NCBI RefSeq assembly: GCF_902712855.1
Contig: NZ_LR743507.1
Span: 3,830,001 to 3,894,000 of the forward strand
From: Variovorax paradoxus
GTDB lineage: Bacteria; Pseudomonadota; Gammaproteobacteria; Burkholderiales; Burkholderiaceae_C
DNA length: 64,000 bases
Direction: 5' to 3'
This document shows, piece after piece, positions 8,339-16,930 of the stretch. The stretch's first letter is position 1, and each line of letters opens with the position of its first letter. Position numbers and translations under genes: made by a program. The notes below the pieces were generated by a model. The model was not told the origin of the DNA. It saw only the letters and a list, made by a program, of their open reading frames with translations, and made no database searches.

Positions 8339-8733
8339 CAGATCTTCCAGGCCGCGAGCGCGGCATCCATTCCGATGAAGACGGTGCCTTCAGGACCGGC
8401 ACCAGCCACACAAGTGCCGTTGCACACGCCGAGGGCTTCTCGACCATCGTTCAGCACGAGCACCACGTCGCCGACGGCGGCCATGGTTGGAGCCACGGGC
8501 GGACCCAGCAACGAGGTGGCCAGCGCGTGCAGGCCTCCGCCCTCCTCGATCAGCCGCGCTGCGGCGAGGGCGCTGTCGTAGACCGGCACGCCAGCCATCG
8601 GGTTCACGCCCGTCAGCGCCTGCACGGCGGCGGCAGCGAACGTGCAGCAATCGTTGGAGCCCCAGGAAAAGGGCATGCTTGCGCGCGCCTTGCCGAAGTC
8701 GGAAAAGCGCGATTGCCAGTTGGGAAGTCTCAT
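8338..8733 (-). CDS. Tail assembly peptidase-like protein (DUF6950 type)
   Basis: 131 residues with PFSWGSNDCCTFAAAAVQAL near residue 20, which resembles the catalytic Cys helix of NlpC/P60-type proteins. A histidine in the expected place downstream is not evident, so activity is uncertain. It lies between the minor tail protein and J, matching the place of lambda K. It overlaps the upstream gene by one base at the TGATG junction. Confidence 0.65.
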   Translation of the reverse strand: MRLPNWQSRFSDFGKARASMPFSWGSNDCCTFAAAAVQALTGVNPMAGVPVYDSALAAARLIEEGGGLHALATSLLGPPVAPTMAAVGDVVLVLNDGREALGVCNGTCVAGAGPEGTVFIGMDAALAAWKI

Positions 8734-9311
8734 CAGCGGCTGGCGATGTAGTACTGCTTGGTGGGCCAGACGATCGGCACGCCCTCCTGGGGAATGACGA
8801 ACTCGAACGCTCGGTCACCCGGGTAGAGGAATTTCTGATCCGCGTCGCTCGTGGTGAGCACGTTGCCACGCAGGAGATCGACCTCCGAGCTCTCCGCAGT
8901 GACAGCAACTGTGCAGGTCTCTCCGTCTTCTTCGATCGCCATCGTGTCGACGTATCCGGTCCAATCGACAGGCGCCTCGATGACTGAGCGACCGGCATCG
9001 AGGATGGCGTTGCGAATGCTGATTGCAGCGCCCTGCACCACCGTTGCGTCCGCGAGCGCCAGCGCCAGGTATTCGATTGGAACCCCTGACATCTGGAACT
9101 GCAGGCCTTTCACCTCGCCTTTCGCATCTTCAATGGGGCTGATCGATCCAAGCCCTGCGGCGCCGCGATACGTGACGCCGGCATGCACGATGTCGAAATT
9201 GGAAGACGCCAAAGCCACCGGCACGCCTGGGAAGCCCATGTAAACCAGCTGCGCGATGCGGAGGGGCGAACTGCTCAGTGCAGTGAGGGCCGCGGCCGAT
9301 AGCGATCTCAT
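8733..9311 (-). CDS. Minor tail protein (DUF2163-like)
   Basis: 192 residues, start ATG at 9311 overlapping the upstream stop. Segments LVYMGFPGVPVALASSNFDI and PIEYLALALADATVVQG are typical of the beta-rich hub proteins placed before the peptidase and J in this type of tail. The C-terminus ends in WPTKQYYIASR. It probably belongs to the baseplate-like tip. Family naming is tentative. Confidence 0.6.
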   Translation of the reverse strand: MRSLSAAALTALSSSPLRIAQLVYMGFPGVPVALASSNFDIVHAGVTYRGAAGLGSISPIEDAKGEVKGLQFQMSGVPIEYLALALADATVVQGAAISIRNAILDAGRSVIEAPVDWTGYVDTMAIEEDGETCTVAVTAESSEVDLLRGNVLTTSDADQKFLYPGDRAFEFVIPQEGVPIVWPTKQYYIASR

Positions 9312-9898
9312 CCGACGGCCTCCACAAAGTCGAATGACGCTTCCGGCGAATGGCCCGGGATGTACTGGATGGCGGAGGGAGACACGAGGCGAAACGGTGC
9401 CGTAGGCTTGTCCCAGGTCACCGGAGAGCCACCGCCCACCGCTACGCGCAGGCAGTTCACGATCTGCACGAGCATCACGCCTGCACCATTGGCCGTTGCG
9501 TCGGTCGCCACCATGAGCAACAGGCCAGCCACGCCGATCATGTCGCCTGCCTTCAGCGTGGCGCCGGCGGTCGTATTGAGCACCAACGCCTGAGCGCCGG
9601 CCGCCGCAGCCTGAGCGGTCGGCGCGCCCCGCATTGAGCCCCGCGGCACTCTGCGCACGTAGTGGTACAGGGCCACGGTATTCGTCATCCCCCGGAGCGA
9701 GGCAATGAACGCCTCGATCACCGCGGCGTCGGCATGCAGCCGATTCGGCAGCGTCAGAGAAAGCAGCCAGCGATCGTTGAGGCGGTCGATCACCTGCTCG
9801 CTGCCGCTGTCCGGCGAGGAGAACACGCGCTGCGCAACCTGCATCCGCAGCGTGAAGAGGTTGGGACAGAAGCCGGTAGGCGGAACAATCAGGCTCAT
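9308..9898 (-). CDS. Minor tail protein
   Basis: 196 residues directly downstream of the tape measure gene, overlapping it and the next gene by four bases each. The N-terminus (IVPPTGFCPNLFTLRMQVAQRVF) and SLRGMTNTVALYHYVRRVPRG suggest a distal-tail type beta protein. No enzymatic motif is visible. Confidence 0.6.
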   Translation of the reverse strand: MSLIVPPTGFCPNLFTLRMQVAQRVFSSPDSGSEQVIDRLNDRWLLSLTLPNRLHADAAVIEAFIASLRGMTNTVALYHYVRRVPRGSMRGAPTAQAAAAGAQALVLNTTAGATLKAGDMIGVAGLLLMVATDATANGAGVMLVQIVNCLRVAVGGGSPVTWDKPTAPFRLVSPSAIQYIPGHSPEASFDFVEAVG

Positions 9899-12696
9899 AT
9901 CCGCGTGCTCCCATACTGGCTTTGCCGGCCGAGAGCGGCAGCAATGCGCCGCTCCGTCCCCAACTGCGCTTCCTTCAGCATGGACAGCGTGGCCACGTCA
10001 CCCACGGTGTTCTGGATGACCACCGAGACCGGGGGGCCGCCGCCGGAAAGTTCATGATTCGGAACGATGCGACCAGCAGTGTTCGGGACAAACAACTCCG
10101 GGCCGCGCTCGCCGACGATCGATGCGCGGCCCACGGGAGGAATGCCGCCATCAGCGAACTTCAGCCCGGTGAACCAGTTGCCAATACTGGACCCCAGGGA
10201 ACTCAACCAGCTGCTCTCGCCGGTGCCCGTTCCGAAGGCGTTGTTCGAAGCGAGCAGAGAGTCCAGCGCGCTTCCGCCATTCCCAATGCCGCCCAGCATC
10301 AGCTTCGCAAGCGGTCCGGTGATCTGCTGCCTGATCGTGATACGGGCGAGGTCGGCGATGATGGAGTCGGCCAAGCTCTTGAAGTCGGCCTTGCCCGTGG
10401 TGACGAGCGAGACAAGCTGGTCTTCGAGTCCGCTGAATCCCTTCGACCACACCTGCTCCGTCTGCTTCGCGACGTTGCTCACCTCGTCGAGGTAGTTGTT
10501 CAGTGCCTTTCTGGCACCGTTGACCCAGTTCGCACGTGCCTCCGCGTCCTTCGCGTAGAAATCCTTTTGCGCGGCCAGCGCGTCGTCGAGCGCCGCACGA
10601 ATCTTTTTCACCTCGTCACGGTAGGCGTCGGTGTTGAACGCATCGAAGCCGTTCTTCGAAGCATCGGACGCTTTGTCGTTTACCGAGCGCAGGTTCTTCT
10701 GGTACTCGCGGTACAGCGCGTTCTGAGCATCGAGCTCCTGCATGCCACGGTCACCGAGGCCAGCGCCGGAGAGCACGCGCAAGTACTGCTCGTTGCGAGT
10801 TTCCTGCGCCGATTCAAGGGAGCGCGTGATCCCCTCCATCTGCTTGGCGAAGGCGAGCTCCTGCTCGTTGAGCTTCTTGGCGGCTTCCTTCTTCCGGATC
10901 TGGTCGTCGAGCGCAACGTTCTGGGCGAGCGCACCCTTGATCGCGTCCTGGCCCGCGAGCAGGCTCTTCTGCTCAGCAGTGAGCACCTTCTTATCCTTGA
11001 GGTCGGCAATCAGCTGCGTGAACTCCGCCATCTTCTTCTCGGAGGCGGTCAGCTTGTCCGCATCCTCGAGCTGAGCCTTCAGCGCCGCGCCGGCCTGGCG
11101 GACGCCCTCGAGATACTTCGTTGCCGCGTCGTCCTGGTAGGCCTTCGGGGTGGCGCCCTTCGGATCCTTGAACTTCTCGTTGATGTCGGCGACTTGCTTC
11201 CGGTACTCCGGCGTGTCGGTCGACTTGCCGAGCGTCTTGTAGTCGGCGTCGAGCTGCTTGAGCGCCTTCGACCGCTTGCTGGCGTTGGTCGCGATCTCAT
11301 CGCTGAGCTTCTTGAGCCGGTCGGACGCGGCGATCTTGGCGGACTCCGATCGCGCGCGCTCGCCTTCGGCGATGGCTTTCTCCTGCGCTACGAGCAGGGA
11401 CCGGTTGAGCGCAGTGACGTCGGCCTGGAACTTCTCGCCCGCAGCGCCGAAGGCGCGACCGTACACGGGATTGTTCGAGACTCTGGCCTGATATTCGTTC
11501 AGCTTCCCTTGGGCTTCGGTCAGCCGCTCACCGATGGATTGCGTGCGTCCGACGCCCAGCATTGCATCCCACGCAGCCTTCGCGCCATCAGCGAGGAGGC
11601 GCCAGCCGCGCTCGAGCGATCCTGCCGACGCTTCGATCTTCGACAGGCGAGCAGTCGTCTCCGACGCCAACGCGCCCTGCGCGGCGGCCGTAGCTGCTTC
11701 CTTGTCGCCCTGCTCCTCCAGCGCCCGGATCCGCTCGTACGTCTCGAGCGTCAGGTAGTGCATCGACTCGTTCAGCTTGGCGGAGGCTTTGGTTGGCTCG
11801 TCGGCGAGCTTGGTGAAGCTCTGGGTCGCGTCATCGATCGACGTGCCCAGCACGCGGTTCATGTAGACCACAGCCGTGCCGACGGCCGTCAGCTGCTCGG
11901 TCGCCACCTTGCCACTGTTGGCGAGCGAGGTCAGCGCCTCCGCTGCGGCGCCCTGGGTGCCCACCGTGCGAGAGATGGTCGTGGCGTAGCCCTGCAACTG
12001 GCTGACTGTGATGCCGAGATAGTTGCCGGTCAGGATCAGCGCCTTGTTGTAGTTCTCCGATTCCTTGGCACCCTGGAAATACGCCGCCGCCAGCGTGGCC
12101 GCGGCCGCCGCCACGACGGTGTACGGATTGATGAGGCCCAGCAGCGCACCGCCAAGCGCCTTCGCCGCGGGCACGATCCCCCCGAACATGTCTTTCAGCT
12201 GACCGCCCTGCTGCAGCAGCACCGTCAGCGGCGCTTGGCCGCCCTGCAGCCCTACAACGATGTCTGTGAGCTGCGCGGGCACGCCGCGCAGCGCCGCGGC
12301 CGTCTGGCCAGCGGTGACACCATACTTGTTGAACTGGGCGCCACCGCTCTTCAATGCCGCTTCCTGAGCACGAATCGCTGCGATCTGCGCCTGCACCTGG
12401 TCGGTGATGCCCGCTTGCGCGGCGCGAAACTCCAGCACCTCGCCGCGAGTCTTTCCGATCGTCGTGGAGTAGCGCTCGATCGAGTTGATCAGGCGCTCCT
12501 GTTCTCGCGTCAGGCTTGTTGATGCGGTGCCGGCATCCTTCGCGCCCTTGGCCAGCGCGTTCCCAGCGCTCGCGCCCGCACCGGTTGCAGCCTTCTCGAA
12601 GCCTTTGACGGCCTGAGTCGCGCTGGCCATCGCCGCAGAGACGCCCGAGGAATCGGCGGTGTATTCGAGTACGGCGGAGGCGATCACATCGGACAT
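9895..12696 (-). CDS. Tail tape measure protein
   Basis: A 933-residue protein, largely alpha-helical. A hydrophobic segment near residues 170-215 includes ALGGALLGLINPYTVVAAAA, as in other tape measure proteins where it may enter the host membrane. The N-terminal third resembles the lambda-type prophage tail length domain (YGVTAGQTAAALRGVPAQLT). The long coiled middle (about 430-750) sets tail length. It is preceded by a terminator hairpin and the frameshifted chaperone pair, which in lambda wrap this protein during assembly. Confidence 0.92.
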   Translation of the reverse strand: MSDVIASAVLEYTADSSGVSAAMASATQAVKGFEKAATGAGASAGNALAKGAKDAGTASTSLTREQERLINSIERYSTTIGKTRGEVLEFRAAQAGITDQVQAQIAAIRAQEAALKSGGAQFNKYGVTAGQTAAALRGVPAQLTDIVVGLQGGQAPLTVLLQQGGQLKDMFGGIVPAAKALGGALLGLINPYTVVAAAAATLAAAYFQGAKESENYNKALILTGNYLGITVSQLQGYATTISRTVGTQGAAAEALTSLANSGKVATEQLTAVGTAVVYMNRVLGTSIDDATQSFTKLADEPTKASAKLNESMHYLTLETYERIRALEEQGDKEAATAAAQGALASETTARLSKIEASAGSLERGWRLLADGAKAAWDAMLGVGRTQSIGERLTEAQGKLNEYQARVSNNPVYGRAFGAAGEKFQADVTALNRSLLVAQEKAIAEGERARSESAKIAASDRLKKLSDEIATNASKRSKALKQLDADYKTLGKSTDTPEYRKQVADINEKFKDPKGATPKAYQDDAATKYLEGVRQAGAALKAQLEDADKLTASEKKMAEFTQLIADLKDKKVLTAEQKSLLAGQDAIKGALAQNVALDDQIRKKEAAKKLNEQELAFAKQMEGITRSLESAQETRNEQYLRVLSGAGLGDRGMQELDAQNALYREYQKNLRSVNDKASDASKNGFDAFNTDAYRDEVKKIRAALDDALAAQKDFYAKDAEARANWVNGARKALNNYLDEVSNVAKQTEQVWSKGFSGLEDQLVSLVTTGKADFKSLADSIIADLARITIRQQITGPLAKLMLGGIGNGGSALDSLLASNNAFGTGTGESSWLSSLGSSIGNWFTGLKFADGGIPPVGRASIVGERGPELFVPNTAGRIVPNHELSGGGPPVSVVIQNTVGDVATLSMLKEAQLGTERRIAAALGRQSQYGSTRI

Positions 12697-12714
12697 CGAG
12701 GCTCCTCCATGGGA

Positions 12715-12738
12715 AAAAGGCCCGCGCGTGGCGGGCCA
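12715..12738 (-). terminator. Intrinsic terminator upstream of tape measure gene
   Basis: On the minus strand GGCCCGC and GCGGGCC form a 7-bp stem with a 5-base loop, followed by five T residues. It lies between the chaperone stop and the tape measure start. Confidence 0.7.
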
Positions 12739-12758
12739 TGGTTGTTCAAGGGCAAGGC

Positions 12759-13177
12759 CTACAAGGCGGCCTTCCCGGTCATCTGGCTCTTCAAGGCCTT
12801 GGCGCCAGCAACAGCGCCGGTCGCTTCGTCGTTCTGGATCGACAGGTACGCGTCATCAAGGGCCCGCAGCGTTGCCACTTCCCAGCCGTCAGGGCGAATG
12901 CGCTGCAGCCGGAAGTAAGCGTCGAGGTCTGACCATCCGATCGGGTTGATCGTGAATCCCGCGGTGCGCGTGCTGTTGAGGTCGAGGAACCAGTTCCACA
13001 GGTGTGCGGTCTCGGCAGGCAACGGCGGCATGTTGGCCAGCTCGGGCGCGACCACGCCCGTCTGGTCCCGAATTTCGATCAGAAGCTTGAGTCGGGTCTT
13101 GCCCGTTTTCTTGTCGGGCTTGGACAGCGTGAATTGCGCGCGGGCGTACTCAAGCAGGGCCGCCGTCAGGCCCCGGC
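12759..13177 (-). CDS. Tail assembly chaperone, GT-type extension (expressed by -1 frameshift)
   Basis: This frame has no good start of its own and begins to look like protein only where the upstream chaperone frame meets the AAATTTC slip site. After slipping, the product reads NEANF then RRGLTAALLEYARAQ and continues about 138 residues to the stop at 12759. The extension contains WNWFLDLNSTRTAG and YFRLQRIRPDGWEV. It sits just before the tape measure gene, as the T part of lambda gpGT does. It should be made as a minor fusion with the upstream protein and recruit tail tube subunits. Confidence 0.75.
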
Positions 13178-13609
13178 GAAATTTGCTTCGTTCTCGATTG
13201 CACCCAGTAGGCGGCCGACCCAGTTCGGACGCGCCTTCAGCATGCGGGCCAGGTTCTCGGCGCTGAACTCGAACGGCTTTCCGCCGTCGGTGAAGCCGAA
13301 CCATCCCACGGTGCACGCCTGGATGATGATCATCTGCCGCACACTGCCGCCATCCACGACGGCGCCGGCACCTGCTTCGGTGGTCAGGTCGGCACTCGTC
13401 TTCCTCTTGTTGGCATCCTGGATGTTGAGCATCTGGATCCGGCGGTCGGCCGCGGAGTACTCGGGGCTGGCCGGGCCGACGACGACGAATCCGACCTTGG
13501 CGCCCGGTTCGACCTTGCCGTCTGCGTCCGTGGTGTCGGCAAGATGTCCCACGATCACGTCATGGGTCAGCTGGGTGGTCGATTCGAGAGCCTGAATGTC
13601 AAAGTTCAT
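13166..13609 (-). CDS. Tail assembly chaperone, G-type
   Basis: 147 residues, start MNFDIQAL at 13609 (an upstream in-frame Met falls inside the methyltransferase gene). The C-terminal part (FEFSAENLARMLKARPNWVG) resembles phage tail chaperones. The frame ends with codons GCA AAT TTC, holding a consensus -1 slippery heptamer a few codons before the stop. As for lambda G, the unshifted protein would be the major product and help assemble the tape measure and tail tube. Confidence 0.75.
   Translation of the reverse strand: MNFDIQALESTTQLTHDVIVGHLADTTDADGKVEPGAKVGFVVVGPASPEYSAADRRIQMLNIQDANKRKTSADLTTEAGAGAVVDGGSVRQMIIIQACTVGWFGFTDGGKPFEFSAENLARMLKARPNWVGRLLGAIENEANFAGA
13178..13184 (-). promoter_or_regulatory. 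Programmed -1 ribosomal frameshift site, AAATTTC
   Basis: On the minus strand the in-frame codons GCA AAT TTC contain A AAT TTC, which fits the X XXY YYZ rule. The next frame open after slipping is exactly the -1 frame (codon registers of the two reading frames differ by two), and the 0 frame stops four codons later. Confidence 0.8.
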
Positions 13610-14204
13610 GGGAGTCCTTGGGAAGTGAACGAGTGAAGACGACGCCGATGCCCATGAGTGAGCCCGGCGCGATGAATTCGGTGGTGCGATAGCCCTCGGC
13701 CTTGATCTCGGCCCAGAGCTGCGGCACCTCGACGAGGCGGCCGTGCACACGCTCGGCCTGGCCGGTACCGACGATGTCGTGGAAGGCGACGACGGGCGCG
13801 AGGTCGCGGTAGTTGACCCAGTCGGCCTTCACGCCGTCGTAGGTGTGATCGCCATCGATGAGGATGGCGTCGAAGGGCCCGAGGTCCGCGACAGCGGCGA
13901 CGACATCAGGGTGGGTGCTGTCCCCGAGCAGCGTGCTGACCTGATAGCCGCGACGCCCGACGTCGTGGACGCCTGCTTGCAGCTTCTGCCCCGTCGTGGA
14001 CTTTCCCCACAGGCCGCCGGGCAGGTCGCACGCAAGGCCGACGGCGCCGGCCGGCAGACTGGTCATCACCTCGTGGAAGGTGTCACCCTCGCGTGCACCG
14101 ATCTCGGCGTAGCGGGTGACACCCTCGGCCTGCAGCAGCGCGATGAACGCGCGCAGCTCGGATTCGTCTTGGCTGGCGCGGCGGCCAGAGAAGGTTTTAA
14201 GCAT
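13599..14204 (-). CDS. Class I SAM-dependent methyltransferase-like protein
   Basis: 201 residues from the ATG at 14204, which overlaps the upstream stop by eight bases. RYAEIGAREGDTFHEV is a motif I (SAM-binding) sequence, and PFDAILIDGDHTYDGVKAD is the post-motif II/IV region seen in small-molecule and sugar methyltransferases of the Methyltransf_24 type. FHDIVG follows. It is not a structural protein, yet lies between the tail tube and the chaperones. With its upstream neighbour it may modify a glycan. The substrate is unknown. Confidence 0.75.
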   Translation of the reverse strand: MLKTFSGRRASQDESELRAFIALLQAEGVTRYAEIGAREGDTFHEVMTSLPAGAVGLACDLPGGLWGKSTTGQKLQAGVHDVGRRGYQVSTLLGDSTHPDVVAAVADLGPFDAILIDGDHTYDGVKADWVNYRDLAPVVAFHDIVGTGQAERVHGRLVEVPQLWAEIKAEGYRTTEFIAPGSLMGIGVVFTRSLPKDSHEL

Positions 14205-14988
14205 GGATTCCTTCGAATGGTTTGCCGGCTGCAATCTCTTCGAGGCGCCACTGCCGCCACGCTAGCCGGTGGGCCCACGCTTCGCGCGCGGGCCGATGGA
14301 GGTCACCGACCCGGTGCGCGGCCACGTCCCAAGCCATGGCGCCGGGATCAACGGCGACAGTCGGCACGCCGGCCAGCACCGCCTCGACGCCTGTATTGCT
14401 GTTGAACGTGATGCATGCCAGCGCGCCGTCGAGCGCCTCAGAAAGGGACCCAGTCGACGGCCTCGTGTAGTTGGGGCGGTGGATGATTCCCCGCTTTACG
14501 GCGGCCGGGTGCGGCCGGAACAGCACGTCAGCCTCGTAGCCGATCTGCGCCTTCAGCGCGGCTTCGCTGTACCAGCTCGACAGGTCACGCCCCTGGAGGC
14601 TCGCATCGCCGGGCACCTGTCCGACCAGCAGCACATAGCCGCCATCTCGGCGCCACGGCCGCTTGAGGTGGCCGAAGTGCTCGCGGAAGCGCGCGCCGCC
14701 GTCGGCCGGCCATTCGGGAAATCGGGCTCGACCGTTCAGGCCGTTCCAGCCCAGCGAGTACCAGGCGAAGCGGTCGCCCAGGTACGCGCGCTCCATCACC
14801 AGCACCTCGTGGCCAGCATCGCGCAGCCGCTTGCCCTGCCGCCAGCCCCAGGCGCACACGTGCAGCGTCGAGCAAACCTCCGTGCGCTGCAGGCGCGCGG
14901 TGCCGCCGACGGCGCGGATGCCGTCGGCCACGGCCAGCCCGCACCTGGTCTGATGCTCGGCCGTCGCAACGATGGTCAGGTCGATCAC
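14197..14988 (-). CDS. Capsular polysaccharide synthesis-like protein (glycosyltransferase-like)
   Basis: 263 residues from a GTG at 14988 that overlaps the tail tube stop (GTGA). The C-terminal half carries YEADVLFRPHPAAVKRG and then ALDGALACITFNSNTGVEAV followed by LAGVPTVAVDP, the pattern of KpsS/LipB-type capsule proteins, where RPHP and the Ser/Asn-Gly-Glu segment line the nucleotide-sugar site. The N-terminal half looks like a degenerate Rossmann domain (IVATAEHQTRCGLAVADGI). It sits inside the tail operon and overlaps both neighbours, so it is made late with virion proteins. Its substrate is unknown. Confidence 0.6.
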   Translation of the reverse strand: MIDLTIVATAEHQTRCGLAVADGIRAVGGTARLQRTEVCSTLHVCAWGWRQGKRLRDAGHEVLVMERAYLGDRFAWYSLGWNGLNGRARFPEWPADGGARFREHFGHLKRPWRRDGGYVLLVGQVPGDASLQGRDLSSWYSEAALKAQIGYEADVLFRPHPAAVKRGIIHRPNYTRPSTGSLSEALDGALACITFNSNTGVEAVLAGVPTVAVDPGAMAWDVAAHRVGDLHRPAREAWAHRLAWRQWRLEEIAAGKPFEGIHA

Positions 14989-15437
14989 GCGCCAGACGGA
15001 TCGACTTCCTCGGTCTCGCCGGTGAGCCGGAAGTTGTAGGTCGCGCTGACCACGCCGTCGACGGCCGCCGACCAGGAGCGCTGCGACACCAGCGCCAGCG
15101 CCCGGAAGATCGAGCCATCCTCGAAGGTCACCTCGATCAGGCGCGGCTGCTTGTCGCGCGACGCCGTGCGGATCACCGCGTGCGCGGGGTTGCCCTGCTT
15201 CCAGTGGCCGGTGACGGTCATGGTGCCGCTGTCTTCCAGCCCAAGGCGGAACTCCTTGGCGGTCGAGCACAGCGTGGTGGTATCGATTTCCGGGGTCGTG
15301 CCGCCCTGGTACTGGATCTCGCGCGCGATGCAGTCGAGCGACGCGAACGTCGGCAGCGGCGTGGGGTCGAGCACGTCGACGGTGGTCTCGGAGATGCGGA
15401 TGGAGGTGCCTTGCACCAAGAGGACTTCGGAGGGCAT
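14985..15437 (-). CDS. Major tail tube protein
   Basis: 150 residues starting MPSEVLLVQGTSIRI. The ATG at 15437 follows an AGAAAGG-type ribosome site; the longer frame upstream crosses the terminator hairpin and is unlikely to be coding. The beta-rich sequence with a C-terminal Ig-like end (VVSATYNFRLTGETEEVDPS) and its position after the tail terminator gene fit a siphovirus tube protein (Phage_TTP type). It is preceded by an intrinsic terminator, so a strong independent promoter or antitermination may raise its expression. Confidence 0.8.
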   Translation of the reverse strand: MPSEVLLVQGTSIRISETTVDVLDPTPLPTFASLDCIAREIQYQGGTTPEIDTTTLCSTAKEFRLGLEDSGTMTVTGHWKQGNPAHAVIRTASRDKQPRLIEVTFEDGSIFRALALVSQRSWSAAVDGVVSATYNFRLTGETEEVDPSGA

Positions 15438-15459
15438 GGTTGGCCTTTCTTTGGACAAG

Positions 15460-15482
15460 AAAAAGCCACCCGAAGGTGGCTT
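15460..15482 (-). terminator. Intrinsic terminator upstream of tail tube gene
   Basis: Minus-strand AAGCCACC, loop TTCG and GGTGGCTT followed by T residues. It lies between the DUF3168 gene stop and the tube gene start. Confidence 0.75.
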
Positions 15483-15513
15483 GGTGGAGATGCCCAATCG
15501 CGGGCGGAGAAAT

Positions 15514-15861
15514 TCAGTCGGCGGCCCAGAAGCTCAGGTCTTGGCGCGCGCCGTAGGCTTTCGTCGGAGCGTCGAAGATCGCGGCAAGGCCGCCCTGCGA
15601 TACGCCACGAATCGGTGGGTCGGTGAGCAGCTTCTCTGCCTGCCGCATGAGGGTGTTCGCCTGCGGCCGGGTGTCGGCCCATACGGTGAACTGGAGCCTC
15701 GCGTTCTGCTTGTCGGTGTTGCCGCACAGCGTGTTCGACGGCACGCCGCCGACCTGCTGGTACGTCACGAATGGATGCGTGGTGCCCTGGGGCGCCACGT
15801 CTGGGTAGACCGCGCCCGGAAACAATGTCTCCAGCGCGGCAACGACTGTCGGCTCGATCAT
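15514..15861 (-). CDS. Tail terminator / completion protein (DUF3168 type)
   Basis: 115 residues starting at the ATG at 15861, which overlaps the upstream stop by four bases. VVAALETLFPGAVYPDVAPQ at the N-terminus followed by PFVTYQQVGG is typical of DUF3168 tail completion proteins. They cap the tail tube and join it to the head. A longer frame upstream lies within the HK97 gp10-like gene and is not used. Confidence 0.8.
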   Translation of the reverse strand: MIEPTVVAALETLFPGAVYPDVAPQGTTHPFVTYQQVGGVPSNTLCGNTDKQNARLQFTVWADTRPQANTLMRQAEKLLTDPPIRGVSQGGLAAIFDAPTKAYGARQDLSFWAAD

Positions 15862-16325
15862 CGATTCAGCTCCCTGATGAGTTCCCTCGTGCGCTCGCCC
15901 AGCCGCATTCGGGCGGCGTCGTTGGCCGCTTGCAGCTTGCCAAGGAAGGCCGGTCGGATGTAGGGGTGCGCGGCGACGTTGCGATTGCCGTACTCCACCT
16001 GGTGCCAGTGCGGCGCCTTCTTTTTGTTCGGGCCCGTCGCGTAGACCTGTCGCGTCGCTGTGGACTGCTTGTAGTCGTGCCACTGGTAGATGGCTTCGTA
16101 CAACTGGCCAGTGCGGAACGGCACCTTGAGCCGGATTTCCTTGTAGAACACATCGATGCCGGCACGCGCAGCGGATCGCAGCACCTTCTCCTGGATTCCC
16201 TTTTCCAGTGCTTTGTTGACCTGCTCGATGTCGGGACCGAGGAATGCAACACCGACGCCATCCTTCTGGAACATCGCCGCAGTGCTGGCATGCACACGCC
16301 GCTGCGATCCTCTGCCGTTTGCCAT
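15858..16325 (-). CDS. HK97 gp10-like head-tail protein
   Basis: 155 residues. The segment VPFRTGQLYEAIYQW and the C-terminal HPYIRPAF pattern are characteristic of the HK97 gp10 family of neck or tail-completion proteins. The start MANGRGSQ at 16325 lies just after the TAG of the upstream gene. A preceding GGAGGTAG gives a strong ribosome site. Confidence 0.82.
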   Translation of the reverse strand: MANGRGSQRRVHASTAAMFQKDGVGVAFLGPDIEQVNKALEKGIQEKVLRSAARAGIDVFYKEIRLKVPFRTGQLYEAIYQWHDYKQSTATRQVYATGPNKKKAPHWHQVEYGNRNVAAHPYIRPAFLGKLQAANDAARMRLGERTRELIRELNR

Positions 16326-16327
16326 CC

Positions 16328-16930
16328 CTACCTCCGCAGCTCGGTCGCCAGGTCGCCGGCTGGAAAACACTCCAGCGCGCTGCCCGGCGTGCAGTTCACG
16401 ATGTCAGCGCCGCGGCCGCCGAGATCAGGGAAGCGCGCGATCCACCGCCGGTAGCTGCTGGCGTCGGCATTGCGCAGCGGCGCCGCGTGGCGTCCGAACC
16501 AGTGGCCCCCGTTGCCCGCCGACATGTCGTATCCGCACAGCAGGATCCGCGCGGCGCCCGCCTGAATCGCGACATGCAGCGCCTGATAGCCGGAGTTGCC
16601 GCCGGTGCGGATGCAGGCCGGGTCCGGGTCGTAGCCGCGCTCGCCGGTGCTGCGCAGGCACAGCAGGTCTGGGAAGCGCTGGTTCGGCATGGCCGTGACC
16701 TTCAGCCCTTCGAACGCCAGCGCCTCCGGCTCGTTTCGCACCCACCACATCACGTCTGCCGCGTAGAGCATGTCGGCCCAGGGCGCCAGCCGGAACGTGT
16801 CGTTGAGCACGATGGCGGGCACCGCGGCCGCGCGCAGCTGGTCAGCGACTTCGCGGCTCATGCTGGGCCCGCTCGCGCAGATTGCGACTGTCCGACCGGC
16901 CCACATGGCCGGAACCGACCAAGCCGTCAT
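16328..16930 (-). CDS. MptE/DUF115-like protein of unknown role
   Basis: 200 residues starting MTAWSVPAMWAG (ATGA overlap at 16930). AGRTVAICASGPSMSREVAD near the start and VLNDTFRLAPWADMLYAAD near residue 50 form a Rossmann-like pattern seen in MptE-like and DUF115 proteins, which act on phosphorylated small molecules or sugars. ARILLCGYDMS follows near residue 135. It is inserted between two neck genes and is not expected to be structural. With the capsule-like and methyltransferase genes nearby, it could be part of a late glycan-modifying set. That link is inference. Confidence 0.6.
   Translation of the reverse strand: MTAWSVPAMWAGRTVAICASGPSMSREVADQLRAAAVPAIVLNDTFRLAPWADMLYAADVMWWVRNEPEALAFEGLKVTAMPNQRFPDLLCLRSTGERGYDPDPACIRTGGNSGYQALHVAIQAGAARILLCGYDMSAGNGGHWFGRHAAPLRNADASSYRRWIARFPDLGGRGADIVNCTPGSALECFPAGDLATELRR

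Noticed and set aside
9922..12522. An 866-codon open frame on the plus strand
   Set aside because: It is antisense to the tape measure gene and shows only the Arg/Leu-rich pattern of a shadow frame.
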